Notes: generated by a model from the letters alone, not told the origin. 64,000 nucleotides of DNA from Chitinophagaceae bacterium (GCA_016721725.1 JADKHN010000001.1:1054001-1118000); one strand, 5' to 3'; shown: positions 24,438-33,387, numbered from the stretch's first letter. Program-made: numbers and translations.

Positions 24438-25223
24438 ATGAATACCATTATTGTTCCCGTTGATTTTTCCCAGGTCGCAGAACATGCCGCCAAATATGCC
24501 GCTCAATTACTCCAGGGGCATTTTGATGTTAACATGATCCTCTACCACAGTTATTCCAAGCCTGGTGAGGCCGACGCAGCCAAGGAATACCTGGAAGCGC
24601 TGAAGGCAGAGATACTGAAAGAACATATCGTCAAGATCGAAACGCTGGCCCATGAAGAAGATGATTTTGTGGATGGCCTTGAGAGGGCGGTTCGTCACCG
24701 TTCAGCCAACCTGGTGATCATGGGCATAACCGGAAAATCCTCACTGGCCCAGGTATTGTTTGGCAGCAATACATTGAAAATGGCCGAGACCAAGGCCTGC
24801 CCGGTCCTGATCGTGCCGGAGAACACGCCATTCACCCCCATCAAACATGTGATGCTCACCTCCGATTTCAAGAACACACTCAATACCACCCCCTCCGTAC
24901 CCATCAAGGATTTCCTGGACCTGTTCAATCCCCACCTGCATATCGTGAATGTGGATAAGGACCATTTCATCTCCCTGACCGAAGAGTATGAAAAAGAAAA
25001 AAAAGATCTGAAGGAAATGTTCGCGGATTATAGCCCTGAATTTTATTTCATGCGTCTCTATGATGTGGATGAAGCGATCAACCTCTTCGCGGAAAGCAGG
25101 GGGATCGACCTCATCATCGCCATACGGAAGAATCAGTCCTTCATCGAAAAAATATTTTCCACAAGCAGGGCTCAAAAACTCACTTACCAAAGCAAGGTGC
25201 CGATCATGCTGATCCACGAATAA
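24438..25223 (+). CDS. Universal stress protein with two UspA-like domains
   Basis: 261 residues from the ATG at 24438 (MNTIIVPVDFSQVAEHAAKY); a TTG 48 bp upstream gives an implausible extension. First Usp domain about residues 1-145 with the ATP-loop-like GITGKSSLAQVLFGSNT; the second (about 150-261) ends IFSTSRAQKLTYQSKVPIML. Cytoplasmic stress protein. Divergent from trmB and convergent with the NTPase gene. Confidence 0.9.
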   Translation: MNTIIVPVDFSQVAEHAAKYAAQLLQGHFDVNMILYHSYSKPGEADAAKEYLEALKAEILKEHIVKIETLAHEEDDFVDGLERAVRHRSANLVIMGITGKSSLAQVLFGSNTLKMAETKACPVLIVPENTPFTPIKHVMLTSDFKNTLNTTPSVPIKDFLDLFNPHLHIVNVDKDHFISLTEEYEKEKKDLKEMFADYSPEFYFMRLYDVDEAINLFAESRGIDLIIAIRKNQSFIEKIFSTSRAQKLTYQSKVPIMLIHE

Positions 25224-25239
25224 GTGTTTGCAAATATGT

Positions 25240-25728
25240 TCAGGCCAGTTCGCCCAGGTTGTCAATGACTTTCACATCGTCGATCTCAAAAAAACTGCAC
25301 AGGTTTTGTACCAGGCTGTTCCGTATCACGAGTAAAAGATCTCCGGGCTCCGGTTTAGACCGGTAATGAGGAATGAGAATGTTCAGTGCAGGATAAAACC
25401 CATTCGTTTCCATCTCCAGCTTTCCCACTTCATCGATCACCAGCCAGGACGGGCCGATCCTCATTTCATGTAGGAGTATCGCATTCGCTTTGCGGAAGGA
25501 GGAGGAATAAAAATGAAAGCGGCCGATATTTTGCAAGGGATTCAGGCTCTCCTCCGGATCCGGGCATTCCGCTTCAAAGATCTCTTGTGTCCGGAGATCC
25601 AGCATCATCCTGCAGCCGTCCATATCAGGCATCAGGATACCCCCGGTATTTTTTTTCCCGGAACACCAGTTCATCAGGTCTGTGGTCTTGCCACTGTGGA
25701 CGGGCTTTGAGAAAACGATGATACTCAT
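25240..25728 (-). CDS. THEP1-like nucleoside-triphosphatase
   Basis: 162 residues. P-loop near the N-terminus (IIVFSKPVHSGKTTDLMNW), then GGILMPDMDG, and the Walker B-like WLVIDEVGKLEM, which is the pattern of the THEP1/DUF2478 group. The P-loop lacks its first Gly (Lys there). Its start overlaps the end of the upstream membrane-protein gene by 4 bp, so the two are coupled. Related NTPases occur beside molybdenum-enzyme genes, and xanthine dehydrogenase genes are 1.6 kb away; a cofactor or transport role is only inference. Confidence 0.75.
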   Translation of the reverse strand: MSIIVFSKPVHSGKTTDLMNWCSGKKNTGGILMPDMDGCRMMLDLRTQEIFEAECPDPEESLNPLQNIGRFHFYSSSFRKANAILLHEMRIGPSWLVIDEVGKLEMETNGFYPALNILIPHYRSKPEPGDLLLVIRNSLVQNLCSFFEIDDVKVIDNLGELA

Positions 25729-26813
25729 GTGGATTTATTTGCAGGTGGGGCTTTGACCAGTCCGGTAAGCGACCATTGTACCAAGACTGAACAGAAATAC
25801 CGCAACCGGTGTAAACCGCTGAACCGGTTGCTTTCGCGCCAGGCAATAAAGGCGAATTGTTTCAGCTCGGGTAAAAAGGATAAGGCATTCGACACCTCCT
25901 CGCTGTACCGGCCGGCTTTCTTTTTTAATATTCTTTGAATAAGACGCGTGATGATCGGGCTCAGTAGGCCATACCATAATAAGATGGCGGTGGAGGTCCA
26001 GATGAAAGCCTTTAATACGGCCATCCAGCCTTTGTGGTCATCCGGAGCCAGGAGAAACAACGCCACTGAAATCATAAGGAGGAGGATGAGCCATATCCAG
26101 ATCCTTTGGCTTTTTTTATGCTTTACGGGCAATTCGGTGTTCATGCCCTTATCGGCTATCCCGTTGAACAATGGTTTTTCAATGAATAGTTCACCGATGG
26201 TCTTATGCGCCATCCAGGCGATCAGCAGGCCACCCAACAGGTAGATGGAAAGGTAAATGCCGATGATCCAGTTGCTTCCGTTGATCTGGGCTACACCCAG
26301 TTGTCGGGTGACATAATCAGTAAGGTCATCTGCGGCAAGCCAGAAGGATCGGCCAAAGAACAGGGTCAGGACCAGCAGTTTTTGCACCGCCGATTCGAGC
26401 ATGGCAATAAGGGATAAAAGTAAAATGGTGAACCGGTTTACCCGGAAGTATTTGTACAGCCCGAAACCCAGTATCCCCTGGAAGGAAACGGCTACATAGG
26501 CGGTTACCGGCGTATGCGGACTAACCATTGCTTTCACAATGAGAACGATCAGCATGGAGTGCAGAATCCTGATCGGTTCTTCTCCGGCGAAAAAAGCGAT
26601 CAGGGTGATCAGCAGCACGGCCATGCCGCCGATGATGAGCCCGGTGAAGGGGAGTTGAAAAGCATGCAACATTCCACCCAGACCTGATTCGGTGAAAGCC
26701 CACAAAGCGGTCAGTCTTTGAATGGCGAGGAGTCGTTGTTCGGATGAAAAAGTGGACAAGCTTCTGTCTGATGTTGATTTGGCATTCACTGATCCGACAA
26801 AGATAGCCTCCAT
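25725..26813 (-). CDS. Uncharacterised polytopic membrane protein
   Basis: 362 residues with about seven helices. The N-terminal part (TALWAFTESGLGGMLHAFQL to GILGFGLYKYF) has short helices and loops reminiscent of ECF-transporter S components. After a cytoplasmic loop (about 225-245) two more helices follow, and the end (ALSFLPELKQFAFIAWRESN) is basic. I do not recognise the family. It is coupled by a 4-bp overlap to the NTPase gene and divergent from guaD-xdh, so a purine- or molybdenum-related transport role can be proposed but not shown. Confidence 0.65.
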   Translation of the reverse strand: MEAIFVGSVNAKSTSDRSLSTFSSEQRLLAIQRLTALWAFTESGLGGMLHAFQLPFTGLIIGGMAVLLITLIAFFAGEEPIRILHSMLIVLIVKAMVSPHTPVTAYVAVSFQGILGFGLYKYFRVNRFTILLLSLIAMLESAVQKLLVLTLFFGRSFWLAADDLTDYVTRQLGVAQINGSNWIIGIYLSIYLLGGLLIAWMAHKTIGELFIEKPLFNGIADKGMNTELPVKHKKSQRIWIWLILLLMISVALFLLAPDDHKGWMAVLKAFIWTSTAILLWYGLLSPIITRLIQRILKKKAGRYSEEVSNALSFLPELKQFAFIAWRESNRFSGLHRLRYFCSVLVQWSLTGLVKAPPANKST

Positions 26814-26819
26814 TCTTCA

Positions 26820-26851
26820 TTTGTCTCCTTAAGGGTTATTTGTTATTTTTA
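26820..26851 (+). promoter_or_regulatory. Probable promoter of guaD-xdhABC
   Basis: TTTG (26820-26823), a 20-nt spacer and TATTTTTA (26844-26851), which differs from TAnnTTTG only in the last base. Transcription would start around 26858, just before the 34-bp palindrome. Confidence 0.45.
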
Positions 26852-26862
26852 AAGGAGCTAGG

Positions 26863-26896
26863 CAGACTACCGTAGTCTTAAGACTTCGGTAGTCTG
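26863..26896. promoter_or_regulatory. 34-bp palindrome upstream of guanine deaminase, probable operator
   Basis: CAGACTACCG and CGGTAGTCTG are perfect 10-bp arms; inside, after one T:T mismatch, AGTCTTAAGACT is again a perfect palindrome. It sits between the predicted transcription start and the guaD start codon (26915), and 50 bp from the divergent membrane-protein gene. No U-tract follows on either strand, so it is not a terminator; a regulator-binding site for both directions or a 5'-UTR hairpin fits. Confidence 0.6.
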
Positions 26897-26914
26897 TAAA
26901 AAAAGCCTGATAGC

Positions 26915-27391
26915 ATGAATAAGGATATCGAGGTATTTATGCAGGAAGCCATCCGGCTCTCTGTCGAAAACGTGGAAAAAGGCAATGGTGGTCCGTTCGG
27001 GGCTGTCGTGGTCAAGGACGGCCGGATCATCGCCCGGGGCGTGAACAAGGTGACCATGGATAATGATCCAACGGCGCATGCCGAGGTGGTGGCCATACGG
27101 GAAGCCTGTAAGATTTTGAACTCTTTTCAACTCACCGGTTGCGAAATATACGCCAGCTGCGAACCCTGTCCGATGTGCCTGGGCGCCATCTACTGGTCGC
27201 GTCCCGATAAATTATATTATGCCAACAGTAAGGAAGATGCCGCCGCCATTCAGTTTGATGACCAGTTCATCTACGAGGAGATCGCCCTGCCGGTTGAAAA
27301 GAGAAAACTCTTCACCAGGCAAATGTTAAGGGAAGAAGCCCTGGCTGCATTTGAAAAATGGACGAAGAGCACAACCAAAAAGGAATATTGA
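26915..27391 (+). CDS. guaD: Guanine deaminase (cytidine-deaminase fold)
   Basis: 158 residues. Converts guanine to xanthine. Zinc site: AHAEVVAIREA (His, catalytic Glu) and SCEPCPMCLGAIYW (two Cys). The length, the PFGAVVVKDG and NDPTAHAE segments, FDDQFIYEEI and the C-terminal KKEY closely resemble Bacillus-type GuaD rather than tRNA adenosine deaminase. Its stop overlaps the xdhA start by 1 bp (TGATG), so product xanthine is made in the same operon as xanthine dehydrogenase. Confidence 0.93.
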   Translation: MNKDIEVFMQEAIRLSVENVEKGNGGPFGAVVVKDGRIIARGVNKVTMDNDPTAHAEVVAIREACKILNSFQLTGCEIYASCEPCPMCLGAIYWSRPDKLYYANSKEDAAAIQFDDQFIYEEIALPVEKRKLFTRQMLREEALAAFEKWTKSTTKKEY

Positions 27392-28809
27392 TGATCCGTT
27401 TCCTCCTCAATGAACAATCGATCGAATCGGCGCTTCCTTCAGGTAGTACGGTCCTGGATTTCATTCGTACCCATCAGCGGTTGCCCGGTACCAAGATCGG
27501 CTGTCGTGAAGGTGATTGCGGCGCCTGTACCATCCTGGTTGGTGAATGGGTCAATGAGGAATTGCGTTATCAGACCATGACCAGCTGCCTGATGCCGCTG
27601 GGCAATGCGGCCGGTAAACATATCGTTACGGTGGAAGGTCTCAATATGCGTTCATTAAGCCCGGTGCAGCAGGCGATGGTGGATCAAAACGGAACACAAT
27701 GTGGATTTTGTACACCGGGTTTTATCATGTCCCTCACCGGCTTTCTCCTGGAACCGGGCTCCGGGGATCATGAAAAAGCCATCGCTTCCATCGACGGGAA
27801 TATCTGCCGTTGCACCGGTTACAAATCCATTGAAAGGGCCGCTGCCCTGATCGTAGAAATGGCCAGGGCCAGGCCGGCGAAGGGTCATCTGGACTGGCTG
27901 GTACAACATCAGTTCATCCCCGAATATTTTTTAAAGATACCGGCCAGGTTGACCTTATTGGAAAAAGACCTCAACAGTCAAATGCCTCTTGTCCGCGGAG
28001 AGATGATGATCGGGGGCGGAACCGACCTCGTGGTGCAAAAACACCTGGCAGTGAAAAATGCTTCGCTTGATCATGTGTATGATACAAGCTCATTGCAGGA
28101 GATCGCCCTGGAGAACGGGCGTGTCCGTATCGGGGCATCCGTTACCGTTACCCGGTTCGCCGGTTCGCCGGTCCTGCAGGATCATTTCCCGGACCTGGCC
28201 CGATACATAAAACTCATTTCATCAACACCCATACGCAATATGGCCACATTGGCCGGCAACCTGGTGAATGCATCACCCATCGGCGATATGACGGTCTTTT
28301 TACTGGCACTGGACGCCTCGATCCTGATGAATGACGGTAAACAAAAACGGGAGATCAAACTCCGTGATTTTTACCTGGCCTATAAAAAAATGGATAAAAG
28401 ACAGGGAGAATGGGTTGAAGCGATCCTGTTCGAACCGCCGGGTGAAAATCGTCGGTTCCATTTTGAAAAGGTATCCAAGAGAACCCATCTCGACATTGCC
28501 AGTGTGAATAGCGCATGCCTGGTTCAGCTGGCTGATGACGGTTCTATCAGGGAGATCCATTTGTCGGCCGGAGGAGTCGCACCTTATCCAAAGTACCTGG
28601 CTCAAACAGCAGCATTCCTGTCTGGCAAGAAACCCGCCGGACCGGTATTGGAAGAAGCCATACGCATCATGAACAGCGAAGTGGCGCCGATCAGTGATGC
28701 CCGGGGAACCAAAGAATACAAACGCTTGTTATTACGGCAATTGTTCCTGGCTCATATGATCAAACTCGCGGCTGCGGAAACCTCTGTACATGAAATCCTG
28801 TTCGCATGA
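27391..28809 (+). CDS. xdhA: Xanthine dehydrogenase, [2Fe-2S]/FAD subunit
   Basis: 472 residues from the ATG at 27391, which overlaps the guaD stop. Two [2Fe-2S] domains: CREGDCGACTILVG and the second cysteine set CGFCTPGFIMSLTG with CRCTGYKSI. The FAD domain follows from about residue 190 (GEMMIGGGTDLVVQKHL; ATLAGNLVNASPIGD). Electrons pass from the molybdenum subunit to FAD and NAD+. Stop and xdhB start overlap as ATGA. Confidence 0.95.
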   Translation: MIRFLLNEQSIESALPSGSTVLDFIRTHQRLPGTKIGCREGDCGACTILVGEWVNEELRYQTMTSCLMPLGNAAGKHIVTVEGLNMRSLSPVQQAMVDQNGTQCGFCTPGFIMSLTGFLLEPGSGDHEKAIASIDGNICRCTGYKSIERAAALIVEMARARPAKGHLDWLVQHQFIPEYFLKIPARLTLLEKDLNSQMPLVRGEMMIGGGTDLVVQKHLAVKNASLDHVYDTSSLQEIALENGRVRIGASVTVTRFAGSPVLQDHFPDLARYIKLISSTPIRNMATLAGNLVNASPIGDMTVFLLALDASILMNDGKQKREIKLRDFYLAYKKMDKRQGEWVEAILFEPPGENRRFHFEKVSKRTHLDIASVNSACLVQLADDGSIREIHLSAGGVAPYPKYLAQTAAFLSGKKPAGPVLEEAIRIMNSEVAPISDARGTKEYKRLLLRQLFLAHMIKLAAAETSVHEILFA

Positions 28810-31091
28810 ATGTAAAGAAGCCGGATACAACCCGGATATCGGGTAATGTGGATGCCCCGGGACATGTTACCGGGCGATCGGTTTATGTGGATGATATACC
28901 GGTGATAGAAGGCATGGTTCATGTGAAGGTGTTCGATTCAGCCGTTGCCCATGGAAAGATCAGCTTTCTTGATTATTCGGCCGCTGAACAGGTGCCGGGG
29001 ATCATCCGTATATTTTCCGCGAAAGATATACCCGGTGAGAACCAGATCGGGGGCATCATACCGGATGAACCGCTGCTGGCAGACGGCGAAGTGCATTATT
29101 GCGGGCAACCGGTTTTATTGATAGCCGCTGATACTGCCGATGCGGCTGAAATGGCGATCAGGAAGATCGAGATCAGTTTCACACCGTTGCCAGTTATCAC
29201 CGATCCAAGGGAAGCCTTTAAACTGGGCCAGTTGCTGAGTCCGTCCCGGGTATTTACCCTGGGTGATGCCAGATCGAATCTTGCGCATTGCAAATACGTT
29301 TATTCGGGCAAGGCCGAAACCGGGGCACAGGAACAACTCTATCTCGAAACCCAGGGCGCCTATGCATATCCCACCGAAAGCGACGGTATCAAAGTATATT
29401 CTTCCACACAGGGGCCTACACAAGTGCAAAGGACCATTGCCCGGGTATTGGGATTGGGGATGAACCGCGTGGAAGTGGATGTACCCCGTTTGGGCGGCGG
29501 TTTTGGCGGCAAGGAGGACCAGGCTTCATCCTGGGCGGCCATGGCAGCCATGGTATCCTGGATCCTGAAAAGGCCGGCCAAATGCATACCCCATCGCATG
29601 GAAGACATGCGCATGACCGGTAAGCGAAATCCTTACAGCAGCGATTACACCATCGGACTTGATGAGGAGTTCCGCATCATCGCCTTTGAAGCGACCTTTT
29701 ACCAGAATGGAGGCGCCGCTGCCGATCTGTCCCCGGCTATTCTTGAACGAACTCTTTTTCACGCCACCAATAGTTATCATATCCCTAATGTAAAGGTCAC
29801 GGCGCATTCCTGTAAGACCAATCTTCCTCCCAATACCGCGTTCCGCGGCTTCGGCGGTCCCCAGGGCATGTTCGTGATCGAGGCGGCGATCGACCAGGCT
29901 GCAAAACATATCGGCGTGGACACCACGGTCATTCAGCGCAAGAACCTGATGGATGACGGAACAGAATTTCCCTACGGGCAGATCGTGAAGGACAGCGAAG
30001 CGATCAATAGCTGGGATGAACTGGATGCGCATTGCGACCTGGAAAAGGTCAGGGCCGAAACGGTATCCTTCAATGCCGGTAACCGCTTTCTCAAAAAGGG
30101 ATTTTCCATGATGCCCGTCTGTTTTGGGATCTCCTTCACCAATACCATGATGAACCAGGCCAGGGCTTTGGTGCATGTCTATTCCGATGGGACCGTAGGA
30201 GTCAGTACGGGAGCAGTTGAAATGGGGCAGGGGGTCAATACTAAAATGATCCAGGTGGCGGCGGAAAGTTTTGGCATCGATCCCGCAAAGATAAAACTGG
30301 AAAGTACCAACACCACCCGGGTGGCCAATACCTCGCCATCAGCGGCCAGTTCTACCGCCGACCTCAATGGAAAGGCCTTGCTGGATGCCTGCAACCAGAT
30401 CCTGGATAGGCTATACGCGTTTGTAAAGACCGAGCTCACCGATAATGAGGATGAAACGGTAGAGATCAAAAACGAAGTGGTGTACATCAATGAGGAGGCC
30501 ACGGTATTCAACTGGACCAACCTGGTCAGGCAGGCCTTCCTGAAAAGGATCAACCTCAGCGCCAAAGGGCATTACGCCACACCAATCATCCATTTTGACA
30601 AATCGATCGAAAAAGGACATCCCTTTGCTTATCATGTTTACGGTACAGCGCTTACCCGGGTCACTGTTGATTGCCTGAGGGGTACCTATACGATCGACTC
30701 GGTACAGGTCATGCACGATGCAGGCATCAGCATGAACGGACCCGTGGACCTGGGCCAGTGTGAAGGCGGTATCGTTCAGGGTATCGGGTGGATGACGATG
30801 GAAGAAGTGATCTATAACGAAGAAGGTAAATTATTATCCAATGCGCTGTCGACGTATAAGATCCCGGATATCTATTCCGTTCCCGCGAAGATCGAGGTAC
30901 AATTTTTAAAGAATGAAAAACCAAGCATGGCCATATTAAAATCAAAGGCCGTGGGGGAACCTCCGCTGATGTATGGTATCGGCGCCTTCTTTGCCCTGCG
31001 CAATGCCGTGCTGGCTTTTAATGAGAACGCCCCGATACCTTATTCCGCACCCCTGACACCCGAAAAGGTGTTGATGGGGTTATATGGCTGA
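28806..31091 (+). CDS. xdhB: Xanthine dehydrogenase, molybdopterin-binding subunit
   Basis: 761 residues. Oxidises xanthine (and hypoxanthine) to urate at a molybdenum-pterin site. Motifs: RLGGGFGGKEDQA, the substrate-binding segment NTAFRGFGGPQGMFVIE (Arg), the glycine-rich GAVEMGQGVNTKM and the catalytic Glu in KAVGEPPLMYG. Size and subunit split (FeS+FAD / Mo) fit the two-subunit bacterial XdhAB type. Start overlaps xdhA by 4 bp. Confidence 0.95.
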   Translation: MNVKKPDTTRISGNVDAPGHVTGRSVYVDDIPVIEGMVHVKVFDSAVAHGKISFLDYSAAEQVPGIIRIFSAKDIPGENQIGGIIPDEPLLADGEVHYCGQPVLLIAADTADAAEMAIRKIEISFTPLPVITDPREAFKLGQLLSPSRVFTLGDARSNLAHCKYVYSGKAETGAQEQLYLETQGAYAYPTESDGIKVYSSTQGPTQVQRTIARVLGLGMNRVEVDVPRLGGGFGGKEDQASSWAAMAAMVSWILKRPAKCIPHRMEDMRMTGKRNPYSSDYTIGLDEEFRIIAFEATFYQNGGAAADLSPAILERTLFHATNSYHIPNVKVTAHSCKTNLPPNTAFRGFGGPQGMFVIEAAIDQAAKHIGVDTTVIQRKNLMDDGTEFPYGQIVKDSEAINSWDELDAHCDLEKVRAETVSFNAGNRFLKKGFSMMPVCFGISFTNTMMNQARALVHVYSDGTVGVSTGAVEMGQGVNTKMIQVAAESFGIDPAKIKLESTNTTRVANTSPSAASSTADLNGKALLDACNQILDRLYAFVKTELTDNEDETVEIKNEVVYINEEATVFNWTNLVRQAFLKRINLSAKGHYATPIIHFDKSIEKGHPFAYHVYGTALTRVTVDCLRGTYTIDSVQVMHDAGISMNGPVDLGQCEGGIVQGIGWMTMEEVIYNEEGKLLSNALSTYKIPDIYSVPAKIEVQFLKNEKPSMAILKSKAVGEPPLMYGIGAFFALRNAVLAFNENAPIPYSAPLTPEKVLMGLYG

Positions 31092-31142
31092 CCTTATACT
31101 TTTACAGTCCGAACTGAATAAAATAAGGAACATAATCATAAC

Positions 31143-32102
31143 ATGGAGACCTGGCAATTCATCCAAGCAAAATTGAAAGCATCCATACCGGTAGAGATAC
31201 TCTATGTGGTGGAAAGTGAAGGCAGCTCCCCCGGTCGGCAAGGATTCTTCATGGCTGTAGCGGCTGATGCCGGGTTTTCAGGCACCATCGGTGGCGGTAT
31301 CATGGAATATAAACTGGTTGAGAAAGCCAAAGCCTTATTGGCGGAAAATGATCCGTCTGTATTGCTGATCCGCCAGTATCACGACAAAGAGGGTGGCAAA
31401 CAGCAGTCGGGAATGATCTGCAGCGGAAGCCAGCTGATCGCGCTGATACCGCTGACCGGAAAGGATCAGCATTGCATAGATCTGATCAATGATTCACCCA
31501 ATAGGATCATTCGGTTATCCCATGAGGGGTTGGCCCTGGAAGATGGTGAAGTCAAAGGACTTCTTTACCGTTCAGATACGGATTGGGATTATACCGACCG
31601 GGCCTATCATCAACCGGTGATACACATTATAGGCGGCGGGCACGTGGGGCTTGCCTTATCGGAGCTGATGTGTTTCCTGGGATTTTACAGCAAGGTTTAC
31701 GATGACCGGAAAGACCTGAATACCATCCTGCAGAATTTCTTTGCCAATGAGAAGATCACAGTATCGGCATATGAAAATATAAACGAGTACATCCCCGAAA
31801 ACCGCGGGCATTTTGTGGTGATCATGACCACCGGTTACCGGACCGATAAGATCGTGTTGAAGCAGTTGGTGCAAAAAGAATTTGCCTACCTGGGCGTACT
31901 GGGAAGCCAAAATAAAGCGGATACTATATTCAGTGAATTGCGGGAGGAAGGAGTGAGTGAATCCGAACTGAAGAAAGTGTTCATGCCGGTAGGTTTAGCC
32001 ATTCACAGTAAGACACCCCAGGAGATAGCGGTCAGTATTGCGTCGGAGGTAATCCGGGAGAAAAATGCGGGTCTTCCAACCGGAAGGCTCAATAAATCAT
32101 AA
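31143..32102 (+). CDS. xdhC: XdhC/CoxI family molybdenum-cofactor maturation factor
   Basis: 319 residues. XdhC binds and helps sulfurate the molybdenum cofactor and inserts it into XdhB. N-terminal XdhC_CoxI domain (VESEGSSPGRQGFFMAV; TIGGGIMEYKLVEKAK) and C-terminal Rossmann-like domain (HIIGGGHVGLALSELMCFLG; YLGVLGSQNKADTIF). Last obvious enzyme-maturation gene of the guaD-xdhABC operon; the next gene is 10 bp further. Confidence 0.93.
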   Translation: METWQFIQAKLKASIPVEILYVVESEGSSPGRQGFFMAVAADAGFSGTIGGGIMEYKLVEKAKALLAENDPSVLLIRQYHDKEGGKQQSGMICSGSQLIALIPLTGKDQHCIDLINDSPNRIIRLSHEGLALEDGEVKGLLYRSDTDWDYTDRAYHQPVIHIIGGGHVGLALSELMCFLGFYSKVYDDRKDLNTILQNFFANEKITVSAYENINEYIPENRGHFVVIMTTGYRTDKIVLKQLVQKEFAYLGVLGSQNKADTIFSELREEGVSESELKKVFMPVGLAIHSKTPQEIAVSIASEVIREKNAGLPTGRLNKS

Positions 32103-32112
32103 ATCATAGCAA

Positions 32113-32892
32113 ATGAAAATGAATGCGGGAATTTGGATCGGCATCTTCGGCGGGTTGGCCGGTATCATCGTTGCCATTGTGAGTGTGCTGACGACAGCGG
32201 GGTCAGCAGGCATATATATAACCGCCGGCATACTATTGATCTTTGGTGGCATGTTCTATTTGTTCTACCGCTTATTCTTTGCACCGATGATCCTGGCGGC
32301 ACGTTTGAAAAAGACCGGGTTACCCGGTCAGGCCACGATCAGGGAAGTGCTGGATACCGGTGTCACCATCAACAATAACCCGCAGGTGAAACTGGTACTG
32401 GATGTAAAAGGATCGCTGGGCCAGCGCTATGATGCCACGATCAGGGTATTGGTTTCTCGGATCCGGCCCAATCTTTATCAACCGGGGATGACGGTTGCGG
32501 TATTGATCGATCCCAACAATGAGAAGAATATTGTGCTGGATGACAGCGGAGGAACGTTGAGTAAAACGGCAAATGCATTCAGCAGGGCACAGGAAAACAG
32601 TTTGAAGGAAGAGTTGATGAAAGAGCAGGCGGCTAATGACGCGATCCGCTTAACGGGGCGGTCAGCCCGGGCCCTCATTAAAAAATACACCTGGCTGGGG
32701 GTTAATATCAACGGGAACAATCCATACAGTGAACTGGAGATTGAAGTGTTGCCTTCCGATTTACCTTCATTCCCGGCGAAAGTAAAGGGGGTGATCAGCG
32801 AAAAGTCTTTGGAAAAATACCAGCCCGGAAAAGAGATCATGGTAAAATATGATGTAGGGGATCCATCACGCGTAACGATCGATCATTCCTGA
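32113..32892 (+). CDS. Uncharacterised two-helix membrane protein
   Basis: 259 residues (or from the ATG at 32119). Two N-terminal helices (IWIGIFGGLAGIIVAIVSVL and SAGIYITAGILLIFGGMFYL) and a soluble remainder containing two similar beta-rich halves: ARLKKTGLPGQATIREVLDT ... YQPGMTVAVLIDP, and IRLTGRSARALIKKYTWLGV ... YQPGKEIMVKYDVGDPSRV. The duplicated domain resembles DUF3592/SHOCT-associated proteins. It is 10 bp after xdhC on the same strand but a link to purine metabolism is not evident. Confidence 0.75.
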   Translation: MKMNAGIWIGIFGGLAGIIVAIVSVLTTAGSAGIYITAGILLIFGGMFYLFYRLFFAPMILAARLKKTGLPGQATIREVLDTGVTINNNPQVKLVLDVKGSLGQRYDATIRVLVSRIRPNLYQPGMTVAVLIDPNNEKNIVLDDSGGTLSKTANAFSRAQENSLKEELMKEQAANDAIRLTGRSARALIKKYTWLGVNINGNNPYSELEIEVLPSDLPSFPAKVKGVISEKSLEKYQPGKEIMVKYDVGDPSRVTIDHS

Positions 32893-32895
32893 TTT

Positions 32896-33127
32896 CCTGT
32901 CGGCGGTCGAAGACCCTGCCTACCGGCCTTGCTCTGCCTTAGCGGCTACGCGAAGACGAGCAGGCAGGCCCGACAGCGCTATCGTTAAGTAGTTCCTTTT
33001 TAATGGATAATTTTAATCGGATGCAAGAGCTTTTGAATGTTGCAGGGAATTAGAATTTAATGCTCCGTACGAAGTTAATTCCTGAATAATTTTTATACCG
33101 CTGTCGGGGTCTTCGACCGCCGACAGG
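32896..33127. repeat. Two inverted copies of a hairpin repeat, one interrupted by a 54-nt insert
   Basis: A 21-bp sequence starting CCTGTCGGCGGTCGAAGACC is present at 32896-32916 and, inverted and perfect, at 33107-33127. The intact right copy continues as CCGACAGCG and folds as CTGTCGG / GGTC-GAA-GACC / CCGACAG. In the left copy the same continuation (CCCGACAGCG, 32969 on) is displaced by a 54-nt insert at 32915-32968 with ends CCTGCCT and AGGCAGG. Between the copies (32980-33100) I see no gene. Confidence 0.75.
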
Positions 33128-33131
33128 GTAT

Positions 33132-33165
33132 AAAAAAAGCCTCCGTTATTGAACGGAGGCTTTTT
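33132..33165 (-). terminator. Rho-independent terminator of the tRNA-like RNA (works in both directions)
   Basis: AGCCTCCGTT-ATTG-AACGGAGGCT, a perfect 10-bp stem, with seven T on the minus-strand side and five on the plus side. It begins 12 nt beyond the predicted 3' end of the minus-strand RNA. Confidence 0.88.
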
Positions 33166-33176
33166 AATGCAGGTTG

Positions 33177-33348
33177 CTGTAGGGGAAGGGTTCGAACCTT
33201 CACGAGGCAGTTAGCTGTAGTACAAAGTTCGGTGGTCGACCCCGGTCGCCCAGATATTGCTACCCAAGCGGCTCTATGCTACGTTTATCCTGTTGTCCTC
33301 ACCCCCGAGACAAGGGGGCATGTCTGCCAAAAATTTCATCACCCCACA
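33177..33348 (-). ncRNA. tRNA-like RNA with a ~100-nt variable arm
   Basis: On the minus strand 172 nt fold like a class II tRNA. The acceptor stem is TGTGGGG (33348-33342) with CCCTACA (33184-33178), one G-U pair. TG at positions 8-9 and a D-arm ATG...CAT enclose TTGGCAGA, as in tRNA-Leu. The anticodon arm is CCCCC-TTGTCTC-GGGGG (33318-33302). The T arm is GAAGG-TTCGAAC-CCTTC (33201-33185), a canonical T loop. Between anticodon and T arms lie about 100 nt whose ends pair: GAGG/CCTC, CAG/CTG and GTAG/CTAC, nested in order. CCA is not encoded. If read as an anticodon, GTC has a pyrimidine at position 37, unlike normal tRNA. A promoter and terminator flank it. Identity unknown; no tmRNA tag is visible. 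Confidence 0.65.
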
Positions 33349-33387
33349 ATTTTTAAGAACTCGCTACCGGTTGGTAACTTGATAACA

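Noticed and set aside
33177..33348. tmRNA (ssrA)
   Set aside because: The tRNA-like end fits, but no tag reading frame ending in ALAA/LAA followed by stop is present, the length (172 nt) is far below ~350 nt, and the anticodon-like arm is intact.
33177..33348. Plus-strand tRNA in the same place
   Set aside because: The T-loop on the plus strand would be GTTCGAA, which does not fit TTCRANN, and promoter and acceptor geometry only fit the minus strand.
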